From contig MNCI01003413.1 in NCBI GenBank assembly GCA_015680685.1, forward strand, positions 39,955-69,149: DNA of 29,195 bases, read 5' to 3'. How positions within the stretch are numbered: position 1 is the first letter of the stretch; every line of letters starts with the position of its first letter. Shown here one piece after another: positions 1-10,032 of this stretch. A program made the translations under genes and the position numbers. The notes beneath the pieces were generated by a model, which searched no databases, was not told the origin of the DNA, and saw only the letters and a list, made by a program, of their open reading frames with translations. Source of the stretch: Gnetum montanum (taxonomy: Eukaryota; Streptophyta; Gnetopsida; Gnetales; Gnetaceae).

Positions 1-1189
1 GTTCCATAAGAAAACTAGAAATAGAGCAAGATTTGATGGAAATAGATAGAAAAGAAAGCAGATTTGCGTGGACCTCAAATATTTAAACAAGGTAAAATGA
101 CACGAGTAAACACTTCGCAATAAAGCTATCCAAAATTCAATATCTATGAATTGTTCAAACTTCCAAGGCTTAAATAAGCAATTTCTTCAAGACAATCCTA
201 CTATGCTACCAAAAAATTGCTGCATAAACTACCACGTACGAGACTCCATTTTGGCTAGATAATGGATGTCAACAATTGCATTCAACAGAACTTTCAAAAG
301 ACTTGACAATTTTTTATTCAAATACCACGGAGATTCACTTTAAAGATAAAAAAAAGCTATTTTGGTCCCATTAAAATACCAAAGATTTTTTGAACCCTCT
401 TGACTATTAAATCGTTCAACGGCATGACTACAAGTAGAGCCTCTCTTACAATGATCTCAATAGCAGTTCTTATACGTTGCACAATAACAAAATTTACTAC
501 TAAAATGCTCTTAAGGATTTTAAACACAAGAGCTTCTATGGCAAAATTTTAATAGAAACTTTCAATCGTACAACAAGAACAATAAGAGCAATCTAAAAAT
601 CCCAAAATTACTTGCCAAGGATGATACTATCTAAACCACTAGCTAAACAATTTAAAAAAAAACAAAAAACAAAAAAACATAACTCATAGGACCATGAAAA
701 AGAGGCTAAAATCTTTTATTTAGCAAGCCATCAAGCAATCATTCACAATTTCTTCTTACAAGCTCTTCCCGGAATCCAAAGTGTGTCTCCAAGTGAGAGC
801 CCAAGTGGTAGCTAGTAGCCTTCCAAGGTGTACTATCAATCTCTTCTTCCAAGTTCCCCCCTTCTCTTTTTTATTTTTCCTTTTTAAAGCATAAAATATT
901 TTATTATTATTTAAATCATAGTAATAGAGATAGTAACTAACCATGGAATTGTTGCATACATAAATGGGTTAATATAAAAATATATATGTAAGTGTGAACA
1001 ACCGAATGCATAAATGGAGTGGCACTCTCACATTTTCAACACCAAGTGAGTGTCACGTTATGTAGATAGTATATAATTTAATTATAGTTTAATCATGTAA
1101 ATAGTATTGATATAGAAAAATCATGCGAAGGCTAATGTAGAAGAGGCAGGCCCATCGATGGGTTATGTGGAGGCTATGCAGCGGTCTAG
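1..1189. other. AT-rich stretch with no recognisable gene
   Basis: I see no reading frame with family resemblance on either strand. The stretch is AT-rich, with A-runs around 650-680 and 340-355. It may be the flank of the PPR relic or old unrecognisable repeat. Confidence 0.5.
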
Positions 1190-2070
1190 TTTTGGAAGAC
1201 AGAAACACACAAATCAGAAATCTCTACAACAATGGAAGGCTGCAGGATGCCATCAAAATATTGTAGAGCGCACAGTACATCAAAAATTCTACTTATTTAT
1301 GCCTGCTGTAATGCTGCACAGGAAATAGAGCCCTAGTCTATCCAGCAATTCTCCTAGACAAATCTCTATGAAACAAGCTCATCCACATGTATGCCAAATA
1401 TTCCTGTTACGTTGCCAACAACTGCATGAGCGAGGGTTTTAGCATTTTTTGCTGGATGCAGCAAGCGTGGATAAACCCCAATGATTACACCATCGCAACC
1501 ATTCTCAGTGGCTGTGCCAAAACTAGGAGCCTGCAAAAGGACGCAGAGAAGCTCTGCCTAAAATATTTGTATTCTTGAAATATTTTCCGGAATGGTATTC
1601 CAACGCTTTCACTGAAATCCATTCAAGCACTGGCAACAAGTGTGTAGACTAGAAAGCTGCACTTCACCACCTACAACCCTCCACCATTTGTCATCAACAT
1701 TGCCAAAACCCTCTGCCATTGCTGCTCATGTCCAATCCATGCTCCAGAAATACCGCAGCAATTTCAAAATTTAGCTGGATCAGGGCACGGTATCATTGTC
1801 CATTTTTCGATTGAATTTACCTTTATGCTACGATTCGTCAATAATGGAGGTTTTGCAGAATGATTTGATTCGGACTTATGTGATGCTGTTAATAATCACA
1901 TGCGGCACCAAGATGGAGACGACGATGGCCACGACAAAGGTGGACATGACTGAGGTGCTGGAATGCCAACAAATTTCTGGAGAAATGGAGTTTGCGTAGC
2001 AAGTGTTTGACAGAATGTCTGGAGTAAATGATTTGAATTTGTATAATATCCTAGTTTGGAATTCGGTATG
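1190..2070 (+). pseudogene. Pentatricopeptide-repeat (PPR) protein pseudogene
   Basis: PPR proteins bind organellar RNA in mitochondria or chloroplasts for editing, splicing or stability. Three parts support the call. At about 1215-1275 a frame reads NGRLQDAIKIL, typical of the start of a plant PPR array. At 1387-1578 there is MYAKYSC, then a degraded repeat ending MQQAWINPNDYTIATIL and SGCAKTRSLQ, which matches the plant-combinatorial (PLS-type) pattern MYAKCG...M..GI.PN.YT..T.L..CA....L. At about 1978-2050 there is GEMEFA, a stop, then QVFDRMSGVNDLNLYNIL, again a PPR helix pair. Frames shift between these parts, several stops interrupt them, and the C-terminal E/DYW region is not visible. 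A normal gene of this type is over 1.5 kb in one open frame, so this is a relic. Introns cannot explain the internal stops. The class is fairly certain; the target and subclass are unknown. Confidence 0.75.
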
Positions 2071-2998
2071 GGAATTCAACAAGAAGCTTCAGGTTCTGAA
2101 CGGTTTTCCTGCACTGACGATGCCATGTAGCGTTGGCCATTGGCCCATTGCCCGGCATACTTCAAAAAAATATTTATATGATGCTAGGATGATAATTGCA
2201 TTGTTATTCTTATAGAGAAGCTATCGGCTTTGGCTCTATTTTTGTTGCTGCGGCTGATTGATTAAATTTATATAGCTAGATTCTTCAAGTACCTTGAAGT
2301 GGTGATATGTTCATTGCATCCTTTGCGCGGCGTTGGTTTTTATCTGCTCTGTTTTAATGTAGTATTTAAATCCGAATTTCTGCGCTTGAACTTGGCAAAA
2401 TATAATACCCAAACTCTATGTCATCATGCGAGATATCTACATTGTCTCTTACGTTATTTTCCTATTTCATCCATATAGATATAAACCAATCTATCTATGG
2501 TAATCCGTTGGTTGTCACTTGTATATGAAAGCATTTGGAAGGATACATCAGCTTCACTTTTTAACATTTCTAAAAGAGAGCATTGCACCCTCTTATTATC
2601 GTTAACCCTCATTCCAATTGTAATACCGACGGTGACCAGAAAGTTAGCAATGCACAAGTACATCTCATAGCTCTTGTTCCCAACAATGCATCTACTTGCA
2701 AGGCCATCATTTCTCCCCAAAACGAAATCATACAAGAGTTTGAAACTCTCTTATCTTTTTATTCTTTGAAATTTGAATTCTTCAAATGTCTTTTTCATAG
2801 TATCATATAACATTATTGTGCTGTAAAAATCTGAGTCATAAACTATCCATATTTAAGGAAATAAATGTCATCAAATATTTTTGGACATGTTAGAAAACTT
2901 TTCATCTTGTTATGATATTCCAATGATACCACCCTACACTCTGATACAATTGTGTTATTTCTCTTAAGAAGTTTGTAAAGAGATTTTTTTTTCTTGCA
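2071..2998. other. Unassigned spacer between the PPR relic and element 1
   Basis: Short reading frames occur on both strands but none resembles a known protein. The right edge, near 2985-3000, is where the recognisable part of the retrotransposon begins abruptly in its RNase H domain, so it probably marks a truncation or deletion breakpoint. Confidence 0.45.
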
Positions 2999-5126
2999 GA
3001 TTTTATCACGCCAACCTGTTCCATGAAATGGCCAAATGTGCTAACAGAAATGAGGTATAATGAAGTAGAGAGTAACTACTTGGCATTGGTGTTTGCACTC
3101 AAAAAATGTAGAAACTATCTTTTCCACAGCCAAGTTATCATAATTTGCAAAACTAACATTCTACGTGCAATCATGAACAATTTATACAAGAACAGTAGGA
3201 TAGCCTGCTGGAAAGCCATCACAGCAGAATTTGACTTGCACTATGTTGGCCAATCTTCCGCGAAAGGCCAAGAAATAGCTGACTAGCTTGTAACATCACC
3301 TGTTAATGATCAAGCCACGATAGAGCCTAAGTTTCCTGATGAACATGTACATAGTTTAAGCCCTATAGCAGTAGGCCTCGAAGTGATGTTATACTTTGAT
3401 GGAGCTTCGACTACTAGAGGTGGCAGTGCCACTGCCGTCATTACACTTTCCCCTGAGGATGTTCATCCATTGGCTTACCACCTGGCGTTCCCCTGTATGA
3501 ACAATGTGGCAGAATATGAGGGACTCCTCAGAGGATTTTTAGCAACCAAGAACTAAACATCCAACACCTGGCAATCCGAAGCAATTCAATGCTTGTTATC
3601 AATCAAATCATAGAAGTCTACACCTGCAAAGCTGTGCATCTACAGCCCTATTGCTATATGGCTAAAGATCTTCTGAAGTAATTTACAACAACTGACGTCT
3701 GACATGTGCTGCATAGTGAGAACACTGTAGCTGATGCATTAGCTATGCTAGCTTTAAATGTGCCTCCACATTTTTTTTCTACCTGGCCTACTTAATGATG
3801 GAATGTACAGATCCTGTCATCCAAGCAATGAAAATCTCTTTCTTAAGTGTGGAAGGAACGCTAGAATGGTACGATAACATTAAAACATACCTTCTGCATG
3901 GCAAACCACCGCATGAGTTGACATCTACACAAAAGGATACAATTCGCAAGCATGCTAGGCAATATGTAATTATTGGAGATAGTACTCTATGTAGGCGCTC
4001 TTTTGATGGCGTATTGTTAACCTACGTTAATAGTGACCAAGCACAAAGGATAGTTAGTAAAGTCCATGAGGGCTTATGTGGAAGACACATAGCTCTATGA
4101 GCCATGGCTGCTAAAATCAGATGCTTAGGGTATTACTGGCTGTACATGGAACGAGACTACCTTACTAAAGTTAAGACATGTGACACATGATAGCGTTATG
4201 AAAATCTGATACACGTGTCACCAACTGAGCTACATACAACATAGATCACTTGGCCATTCCAATGATGGGGACTAGACATCATAGGCCCCATCACGCCTAA
4301 GTCTTTTGCAGGACATAGCTTCATTATCACCACCACTGAGTACTTCACGAAGTGGGTTAAGGCTATTCCCTTATGAAATATTACATCTCAATAGGTTTGT
4401 CATTTTATCTTGGATCACATAGTAACCAGATTTGGGCTTGTAACCAGATTTGGGCTTCCCATAACTATTGTGACTGACAATGGGCCACAATTTAGCAGTG
4501 CCAAAACTAAATCTTTCTGCAACAACCTTGGTATTAAGCAATATTTTTTCTCGTCTTACTATCCATAAGAAAATTGTCAAGCAGAGGCAACAAACAAGGT
4601 GGTCATTAATTTACTGAAAAAGATTCTTAGCAGCAACAAGAAATGATGGCATAAAAAGATCCTCTACGTGCTATGGGCCTATCGTACGACATGCAGAATA
4701 GCTACTGGTAGGACACCCTATAGCCTAGTCTATGGATCTGAAGCAGTGTTACCCCTTGAACTATAGGTTCCCTCACTACAGATGGTCCTCTCCATAGTTA
4801 TAAATGAGACTCAACACAATGAGTCCAGAATCGTGGATCTAGACTTAGTAGAGGGAAAGCGCATCTTGTTGCTCGACAACATCGAAAAATATCAAGGTCG
4901 GCAAAGGCAGAAGCATCATCACAACCTGCATTAGTGACTAATCAAGAAGGGAGACTTGGTTGTTAAGGTTGTTCGTGCACCAGTGAGAAAATTCTCTGCA
5001 AGTTGGGAAGGCCCCTTTCTAGTCGTCGACACATACGACAACGGAGCATTCAGGCTAGTAGACATCGATGGCAACAAACTTCCAAATCCGATGAATCATG
5101 TGTACCTGAAGCAGTACCACATTTAG
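2999..5126 (+). pseudogene. pol: Tat-like gypsy pol remnant: RNase H, second RNase H, integrase
   Basis: From 3011 the frame reads the end of the RT-linked RNase H (EVESNYLALVFALKKCRNYL ... AEFDLHYVGQSSAKGQEIAD), stopped by TAG at 3284. At about 3385-3550 a second RNase H shows YFDGAST and NNVAEYEGLL. The frame then shifts near 3541-3551 and continues to about 3760, where a T-run near 3771-3778 marks another shift. The integrase follows: a zinc-binding region (HARQYVIIGDSTLCRR ... VHEGLCGRH), then a catalytic core with all three acidic residues visible (WGLDIIGP, VTDNGPQF, ENCQAEATNK). A C-terminal part near 4950-5123 contains KKGDLVVKV and SWEGPFLVV, ending at TAG 5124-5126. Stops at about 4098, 4264, 4374, 4566 and 4645 look like CGA-to-TGA or CAR-to-TAR changes. 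No chromodomain is seen. Confidence 0.9.
4422..4457 (+). repeat. 18-bp tandem duplication inside the integrase core
   Basis: GTAACCAGATTTGGGCTT is present twice in perfect succession (4422-4439 and 4440-4457). It is in frame and repeats six residues (VTRFGL) just before the second catalytic Asp (VTDNG). Element 2 has diverged too far here to show the ancestral state. The exact identity suggests a recent replication-slippage event. Confidence 0.9.
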
Positions 5127-5162
5127 ACAACATCTTGGCTCAAACGTAAGGTAATAAATGTC

Positions 5163-5590
5163 TGCTACAACGTAAAACTGGCACTGTAACAAACGTTCAC
5201 TATGACGTAAAACTGGCACTGTAACAAACGTTCACTATGACGTAAAACTGGCGGTGTTGTACTTGTCTGGTACGACATAAAATTGGTAATCTTTTGCATG
5301 CATCCACCACAACACTAGCAAAGTTTTCGACCCTCCGCCATGACATGAAACTGGCAAGGTAAGCATCCATTTGCTGAGACGTTAAACTAGCACAAACTTG
5401 TCCCTGGGTCATGACATAAAACTAACATCCACAACACAGCCTGCTGGGACCATAAACTAGCTCTTCCACTGTCTGCTACGACGTAAAACTAGCACGCTTC
5501 AGTTTGCCCAGACTTTAAACTAGGACCATGGTTTGCTGGGACTTAAAACTAGCAAAAATGGTCTACCAGGACTTAAAACTGGAATCTGCC
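5163..5590 (+). repeat. Minisatellite after pol in element 1 (about 12 units)
   Basis: Units share a core close to TACGACGTAAAACTGGCA, at about 5163, 5200, 5237, 5270, 5338, 5374, 5409, 5444, 5474, 5509, 5537 and 5566. Spacing is about 28-37 bp, with one wider gap. The first three are nearly identical at a 37-bp period; later ones drift to CATAAACTAGC and CTTAAAACTAGC. The array begins about 40 bp after the pol stop. The equivalent array follows pol in element 2 at 22650-22945 on the other strand. Tandem repeats in the variable 3' noncoding region are known for Tat-type elements. Confidence 0.85.
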
Positions 5591-6748
5591 AACAGATCCA
5601 CGAAACAGGCGAGTCTGCTCATTCTTGTATGACATCCCTACCAGACAGAATGGGTAGGACGTTGGAACAGATGTAACGCCACTACCCTCCTGGCATTCTA
5701 CTAATTCCTCGAAGATACCAAAAGGCATACCACTGACCCCTCAGAGATGTTGCTATAATGGCCACTCTATAGCTGCAACTCTCAGGGTCAGCTTCGCCAC
5801 TTGGAGCCCCAAGGAAACTATGGTCACCCATAACCTTGGTTGCCTCCAACCATCACCGCCACTGGACTCTGGCTTAGCAGATTCATCTAACGAGCTCCTT
5901 GACTAGCCAGATGGATAAGATAAATCTAGCTATTGACTGTGAATTTCGAAGCCGTGGTGTCAACAAAGGGACCAGGGCCTCTTGCTACAGTTCCTTCCCC
6001 ATGGCCTGTGCTCTCCTTCTCACTTTGGACGACACTTGTTTCAACAGCCTCCCTAGTGATTAGGACAATTGCTTTGTTCTCTATTCTTTGTCATGCTTTG
6101 CAGGTCACTTGCTACAATCGCATTCTCCAAAGATGCATTCACTAGAAGGGCGAGGTGTCATAGCGTTCTGAGGTGGCTATGCAGACTATCCTAACTACTT
6201 AGGAGTGCAAACCCTACCCTTTCCCCCACCAAGCACATTAGCTTACTTTCTACTCCCCTTATCTTTACAATCGCCCTTATCCTCTCCTCCCGTTTGTACA
6301 GAATGTGAGCATACAGGAAGTCTTTTGCACATGATAATCATCACATCCATGAATTGGTGTAATGCAACTTACTTCATGGAAAGCATCTATATTTCAAAAA
6401 AAAAAAGCAGAAGGGAAAAGCTATTAAATGGATGAAACACAACTTGTCCAGGCCATACGGGCGTAACGCAACTCATCCAGGCAAGCCCCGCATATACAGT
6501 ACAGTACAGTAACCTCTCAGGAAAACACTCGCAAGAAGATGCCTAATAGCATGTTTGCAAAGTATCTTGCTNGGAAAACACTCGCAAGAAGATGCCTAAT
6601 AGCATGTTTGCAAAGTATCTTGCTCACACTTGAGTCTTCTCCAAACCTCCCTCCCTCATAATTGTAAAATTCTCTCCTGCTCCTTATGTTTTCATCTTCA
6701 CACTTCCAAGCTTGACAAAGAAAAATCCAAGTAGCTACTGGTGGACGC
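5591..6748 (+). other. 3' noncoding region of element 1
   Basis: This lies between the minisatellite and LTR-A and has no credible ORF. A pyrimidine-rich stretch ending in TTTGCAG near 6090-6105 resembles a 3' splice site, but no matching donor was identified. An A-run and purine tract occur at about 6393-6420. Repeats of a GTAAYGCAACTYATC-like motif occur at about 6358 and 6462. The sequence just before LTR-A (CTACTGGTGGACGC, 6735-6748) is where a polypurine tract should be; it is only moderately purine-rich, probably through decay. Confidence 0.55.
6520..6624. repeat. 52-bp exact direct repeat around a single N (likely assembly join)
   Basis: Positions 6520-6571 and 6573-6624 are identical over 52 bases, with one N at 6572 between them. 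The same arrangement occurs at 15783-15927. Everything else in this window is heavily diverged, so an exact repeat centred on an N is best read as two overlapping contig ends joined without merging. The true locus probably has one copy. Confidence 0.85.
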
Positions 6749-7216
6749 TGTTGATGTCTTTACCTCTATGGTGTTTCGTATTCTTTGTCGACGTCTCTTG
6801 GGCAAGCCCTCCAAATGTCAACAAAGAGGGACCATTGAAACACTGTGAAATTTCGAGACCTTGATGATTCAGCAAAGTCTCGAGGCTTAGGCAGGGATTT
6901 TCAACAAGTGGCACATCTTAGCAAGTTTTCTTTTTTCTACTAGTGGACTCCAAGAGAACAGAATGGAACAAGGGATGCATAGCAATAACACTTCAACTTT
7001 GCAAGTTAGTCATGTTCAAGAATCTTAACTTTTGTCGTGCTATGCCACGTTACACTACGCAACGTAATGTAGCGTAACACAAGCAGCGTAGTTGACTTAT
7101 CCAGGTGGTGGCAGTGATTACGCCACGATACGCTTCCCAGCGTATCATAGTGTAGTCACGGGACAATTTTTTTAGTGCAAAAGACAAGGCCAAATGAACC
7201 ATCTTCTTGAAGGGTG

Positions 7217-7256
7217 GTTACGTTATACCATGCTTTGGAGCATAATGCAGCGTAAC
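7217..7256 (+). repeat. Long imperfect hairpin in the LTR-A U3
   Basis: GTTACG (7217-7222) pairs with CGTAAC (7251-7256) around an inner ATGCTTTGGAGCAT. Spacing is symmetric (7 nt each side), and the mismatches between outer arms are all transitions. The inner CTTTGGAG loop is the same as in the LTR-B palindromes. Confidence 0.7.
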
Positions 7257-7351
7257 GTCACAAGCTTCAACTACAACACATCAAGTCAACGACATTTTGT
7301 GGGCCCAGAACATGCATCATCTAAACCACGTTTTTCTTCTAACCCTAATCT

Positions 7352-7359
7352 TATAAATA
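7352..7359 (+). promoter_or_regulatory. TATA box of LTR-A
   Basis: TATAAATA follows AACCCTAATCT. LTR-C has AACCCTAGCAC then TATAAATA at 27769, and LTR-B has CCTAGGCC then TATAAATA on the minus strand. Conservation of context and of distance to the LTR end (roughly 670-810 bp) supports a pol II core promoter. The start site is not determined. Confidence 0.7.
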
Positions 7360-8020
7360 CTCTAGTTGACAACGATCAAAGGGTTGGCAATTGTTGGCAA
7401 TTTTTGACAGTATTGGCAAAAGATTGGCAAGATGACGAGAAGAGCATCAACAGTGACAGAGAGAAGCTTTTGACTAGAGACTTCAAGTTAGTAGACATTT
7501 TGCTTCGAGCCTAACTCCCTTGCGCCTAGATTGGCTAGAACAAGGTAGATTGGCCTTTGCTTGTTTACTCTCTGATTTAGCTTCTTGTCGGTGGCAGATA
7601 CTTCGTCCAAACCGAAGTCTACTTGTAAATCTTGTTGTATTCACCATATTTATCTATAGGGTAGATCCCAGGTCACGAGATCATGCATATTTCAAATTCA
7701 ATTCATTGCACCTTGTTTACATTGAATTCTACAATCATTTGGCATAATTTACATCGTCTTCATTGCCTTCGAGATCCAATCTTGGAATAGATCTCCTTTT
7801 TCTCGTAAATCGATAATATATTTTCACATCAAATCATCGCCTCATTATACGATCATTAATGAATTTAATGATTAAGTAAGTCCCTGTCTGATCGACAAGA
7901 CCGTTTAGGGCACCTTGGATTCGTTTTCTCTAGCACGGCCCTCATGTAGATCCGGGGTTAAAACTGTGTACACGGAGATCCACTCGGTGTTTCCAGCAAC
8001 CAACGTTTTCCGTCGTTACA

Positions 8021-8529
8021 AGGTCCATCAATGCTTCTTATCCGTTTAAATCTATAAACAAAGACAAACAAAGACTAATAGTAAACAAGTCAATGTTAGA
8101 TGTAACAAGGGTTGAGGTAGCAATGATCGACTAGGTTGGTCAATCCATTCTCATCTAGGTTTACTATCTTAAGGCTTTGCTGTCATAGGGTTTCTTTGAT
8201 TGAAGCTATGTGGTCAACTAGGCTTCCAAGCTCAAGATCTAGGAATTCATGATCAACTAGTCGAACAACATTCCCCAACGGTCTATTTAGGCTCAAACAC
8301 TACTCAAATTGTTTCCACATCTCCGTAGCTTAATCCTACATGTCAACAAGAACACATTAAGTGGCATTTGCATGGTATAATTGTCAAACAAGGATAAGAT
8401 AAGGCAAAAAAATGAAATAAATGATATTAATTTTTTGTTTTAGTTATTACATTGTCAAAATAGTCAATAATTTGATAAAAAATCATAAATACATAAAATA
8501 ATACTATTTTAATCTTAAAAGTGCCATGG
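8021..8529. other. Flank of element 1, possible low-confidence coding relic on the minus strand
   Basis: Beyond LTR-A. On the minus strand, about 8330-8100, one frame runs some 75 codons with few stops (it includes VRLVDHEFLDLELGSLVDH). I do not recognise a family; a gag fragment is possible but unsupported. The segment 8400-8520 is very AT-rich. Confidence 0.25.
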
Positions 8530-9620
8530 TATCAAAGTTTTTGATCATGGGCAACATTTTTAGGCAACATAGGTAGGGTGTGAACTCTTACCTTGTCAAC
8601 ATGTTTAGGGTTAAATAAGCTAGCAATTTCACTGCCGAAGCATTTTGACTCTTGGTATTTTTGTGTTGGAGTTGTGGTGGCCATTTGATAGCGTTTTGGA
8701 GCAACAAGGCAGCGTTTTTGGCCATAGAATGATTTTTCCTACCAAAAATAAGTGTTTTAGCTTGATTTCATTGGTAATTTCATTCCTCATTTTTGTGATA
8801 GGCTTGATTTCTCTCACCGGGTGTTTGGTATTTCTTGGTATTTTCGGGGATTTTGTAGAAAGCTTTGATAGCAAAAATCACAGGAAAGATAGGTTGTCAA
8901 CGTTTTTGATCTATGCTTGCTCATATTCCAACATTTTTAATTTTTTTCATGGCACATGTACTAGCGTTTTTGCTCCTTTCCTGCCTGAGGGCTGGCGTTT
9001 TTGACCATTCTGCCTAGGAAGGGCAGCGCAACAGGGTTTCAGGGTTTCAGGCTTGAAACGCAGTGTTTACAGGGTTTTCACGGTTAATCGACAATAAATC
9101 AGGCTTTCTCGAGTAGTCAAAAACCACATTTTTCGTAACTTTATAAGCCTACATAAATAGCATTTTTGTTCCTCTACTCATGTGGAGCAATGTTTTTGGT
9201 CCTGGGTTGCCCAAGGACAGTGTTGTGTTTTCCCAAGCATATTGTCAGCAATTTTGGCTTGTCTTGGCTGTTCTACAGTAATTTATGGCTTTTTCCTATC
9301 AAATGGCAGCATTTTTGAGATTTTATCCCAAGAATGACAACATTTTTGGACTCCCATCGTTTGGAAGATTATGAAATTGAGCTTTCGAGCCTTGGAATGT
9401 TAGCATTTTTGATTTTCCACCTTTCAAGGCAACGTTTTTGACATTATGGAGTTTTGTTGGGCAAGGGGAAGTCAATCTGTGGGTTTCTTAGCCCGAGAAT
9501 CCCCAACGCTTTTTAGATTTTTTGCGTTAAAGACCAACGTTTTTGAGTCGGACGGGAAAAAACCTCGGTATTGGGTATTTTGGGTCCAAAAAGGCTGGCA
9601 TTTATTGTTTCCTTGGCTTA
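8530..9620 (+). repeat. Degenerate array, ~31-bp period, core (A/G)C(A/G)TTTTTG
   Basis: The core recurs with regular spacing: starts near 8901, 8932, 8965, 8996; then 9127, 9161, 9191; then 9310, 9341; 9404, 9433; 9507, 9538. Intervals are mostly 29-34 bp. Typical copies are GCAGCGTTTTTGG, ACAACATTTTTGG and GCAACGTTTTTGAC. No coding potential is seen. The leader array after LTR-C (28730-28992) has a comparable period and a GCCATTTTT core, so this may be the leader of another, otherwise lost, element. Confidence 0.6.
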
Positions 9621-9654
9621 CCGGTTAGTATTTCATGCTCTGGACCCTAGAGAG

Positions 9655-9752
9655 GTCATAATTTTAAGCCTTAGCAAGCCATCGCTACACTAGTTTTAGG
9701 CTCTCGTGGGCCATGGTGTCACTAGTTTTAGGCCTTAGTAGGCCATGGCTAT
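9655..9752 (+). repeat. Three short tandem units, CTAGTTTTAGGCCTTAGTAG type
   Basis: Three units of about 30-40 bp share the pattern TTTTA(A/G)GC...GGCCATGG. They sit just right of the 31-bp array and left of an AT-rich stretch. Function is unknown. Confidence 0.6.
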
Positions 9753-10032
9753 GCTCTTTCAAGAAACATGGGATAATCTTAAAAGATAATATAAAAATAA
9801 AATAAGTAAAATAAAACATGTTAGAAGGCTATAAAAGTAAATAAGTAACTATTGATAAAGGAAGGGATAAAATGGCAATCATAAATTTGTTGTTTGATCT
9901 TCGATAGATTAAGGAATTTGCTCTGTACAACCTTGTGTTCACAATTCTTCTTGTTCTACATAGCAAATGGCACTTGTTTTTATATTTTGTTTAATGATGT
10001 AATGTTGTTGGTTTTGATGTTGTTAGTCTTAG
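9753..10032. other. AT-rich flank before the older LTR
   Basis: No coding signal. The last five bases (CTTAG, 10028-10032) would be one copy of the older element's target duplication if its LTR starts at 10033; the partner is not in the window. Confidence 0.35.

Larger units (their letters stand above)
2999..8020 (+). mobile_element. Element 1: 5'-truncated Tat-like Ty3/gypsy retrotransposon
   Basis: Order from left: RT-linked RNase H, second RNase H, integrase, minisatellite, 3' noncoding region, 3' LTR (LTR-A). Integrase downstream of RNase H defines Ty3/gypsy. The second RNase H-like domain before the integrase, and the absence of a visible chromodomain, point to the Tat lineage of plant elements. 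The 5' LTR, gag, protease and most of RT are missing, so no target-site duplication can be checked. Many stops and at least two frameshifts make it inactive. Element 2 (19541-25675, opposite strand) is a relative with the same architecture. Confidence 0.85.
6749..8020 (+). repeat. LTR-A, 3' LTR of element 1
   Basis: It starts TGTTGATG and ends GTTACA, giving TG...CA ends. Three parts align with LTR-B and LTR-C. The U3 start contains ATTCTTTGTCGACGTCTC (LTR-B reverse complement: ATTCTTTGTCGACATCTC). The promoter has TATAAATA at 7352-7359. The last ~140 bp contain CGACAAGACCGTTTAGGGCACC and CTCATGTAGATCCGGGGTT, matched in LTR-B and partly in LTR-C. It is about 1.27 kb, shorter than LTR-B (~1.78 kb) and LTR-C (~1.7 kb), mainly because it has fewer U3 subrepeats. 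Confidence 0.8.

Noticed and set aside
3795-4100. Open frame of ~100 codons as an independent small gene
   Set aside because: It is the zinc-binding N-terminal part of integrase, continuous in homology with the rest of pol.
2999-5126. Endogenous plant pararetrovirus origin for the pol regions
   Set aside because: Integrase with all three catalytic acidic residues and flanking LTRs indicate Ty3/gypsy; no movement or coat protein trace.
5163-5590. Repeat array as a CRISPR or regulatory array
   Set aside because: It follows the integrase of a gypsy element, drifts gradually between units, and recurs in element 2 at the same place; it is a 3' minisatellite.
6085-6110. Functional intron 3' splice site in element 1
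   Set aside because: Pyrimidine tract plus TTTGCAG is suggestive, but no donor or downstream ORF could be matched.
8645-9004. 119-codon plus-strand frame resembling a membrane protein
   Set aside because: Hydrophobicity comes from the T-rich CRTTTTTG repeats; no family resemblance and no conserved frame.
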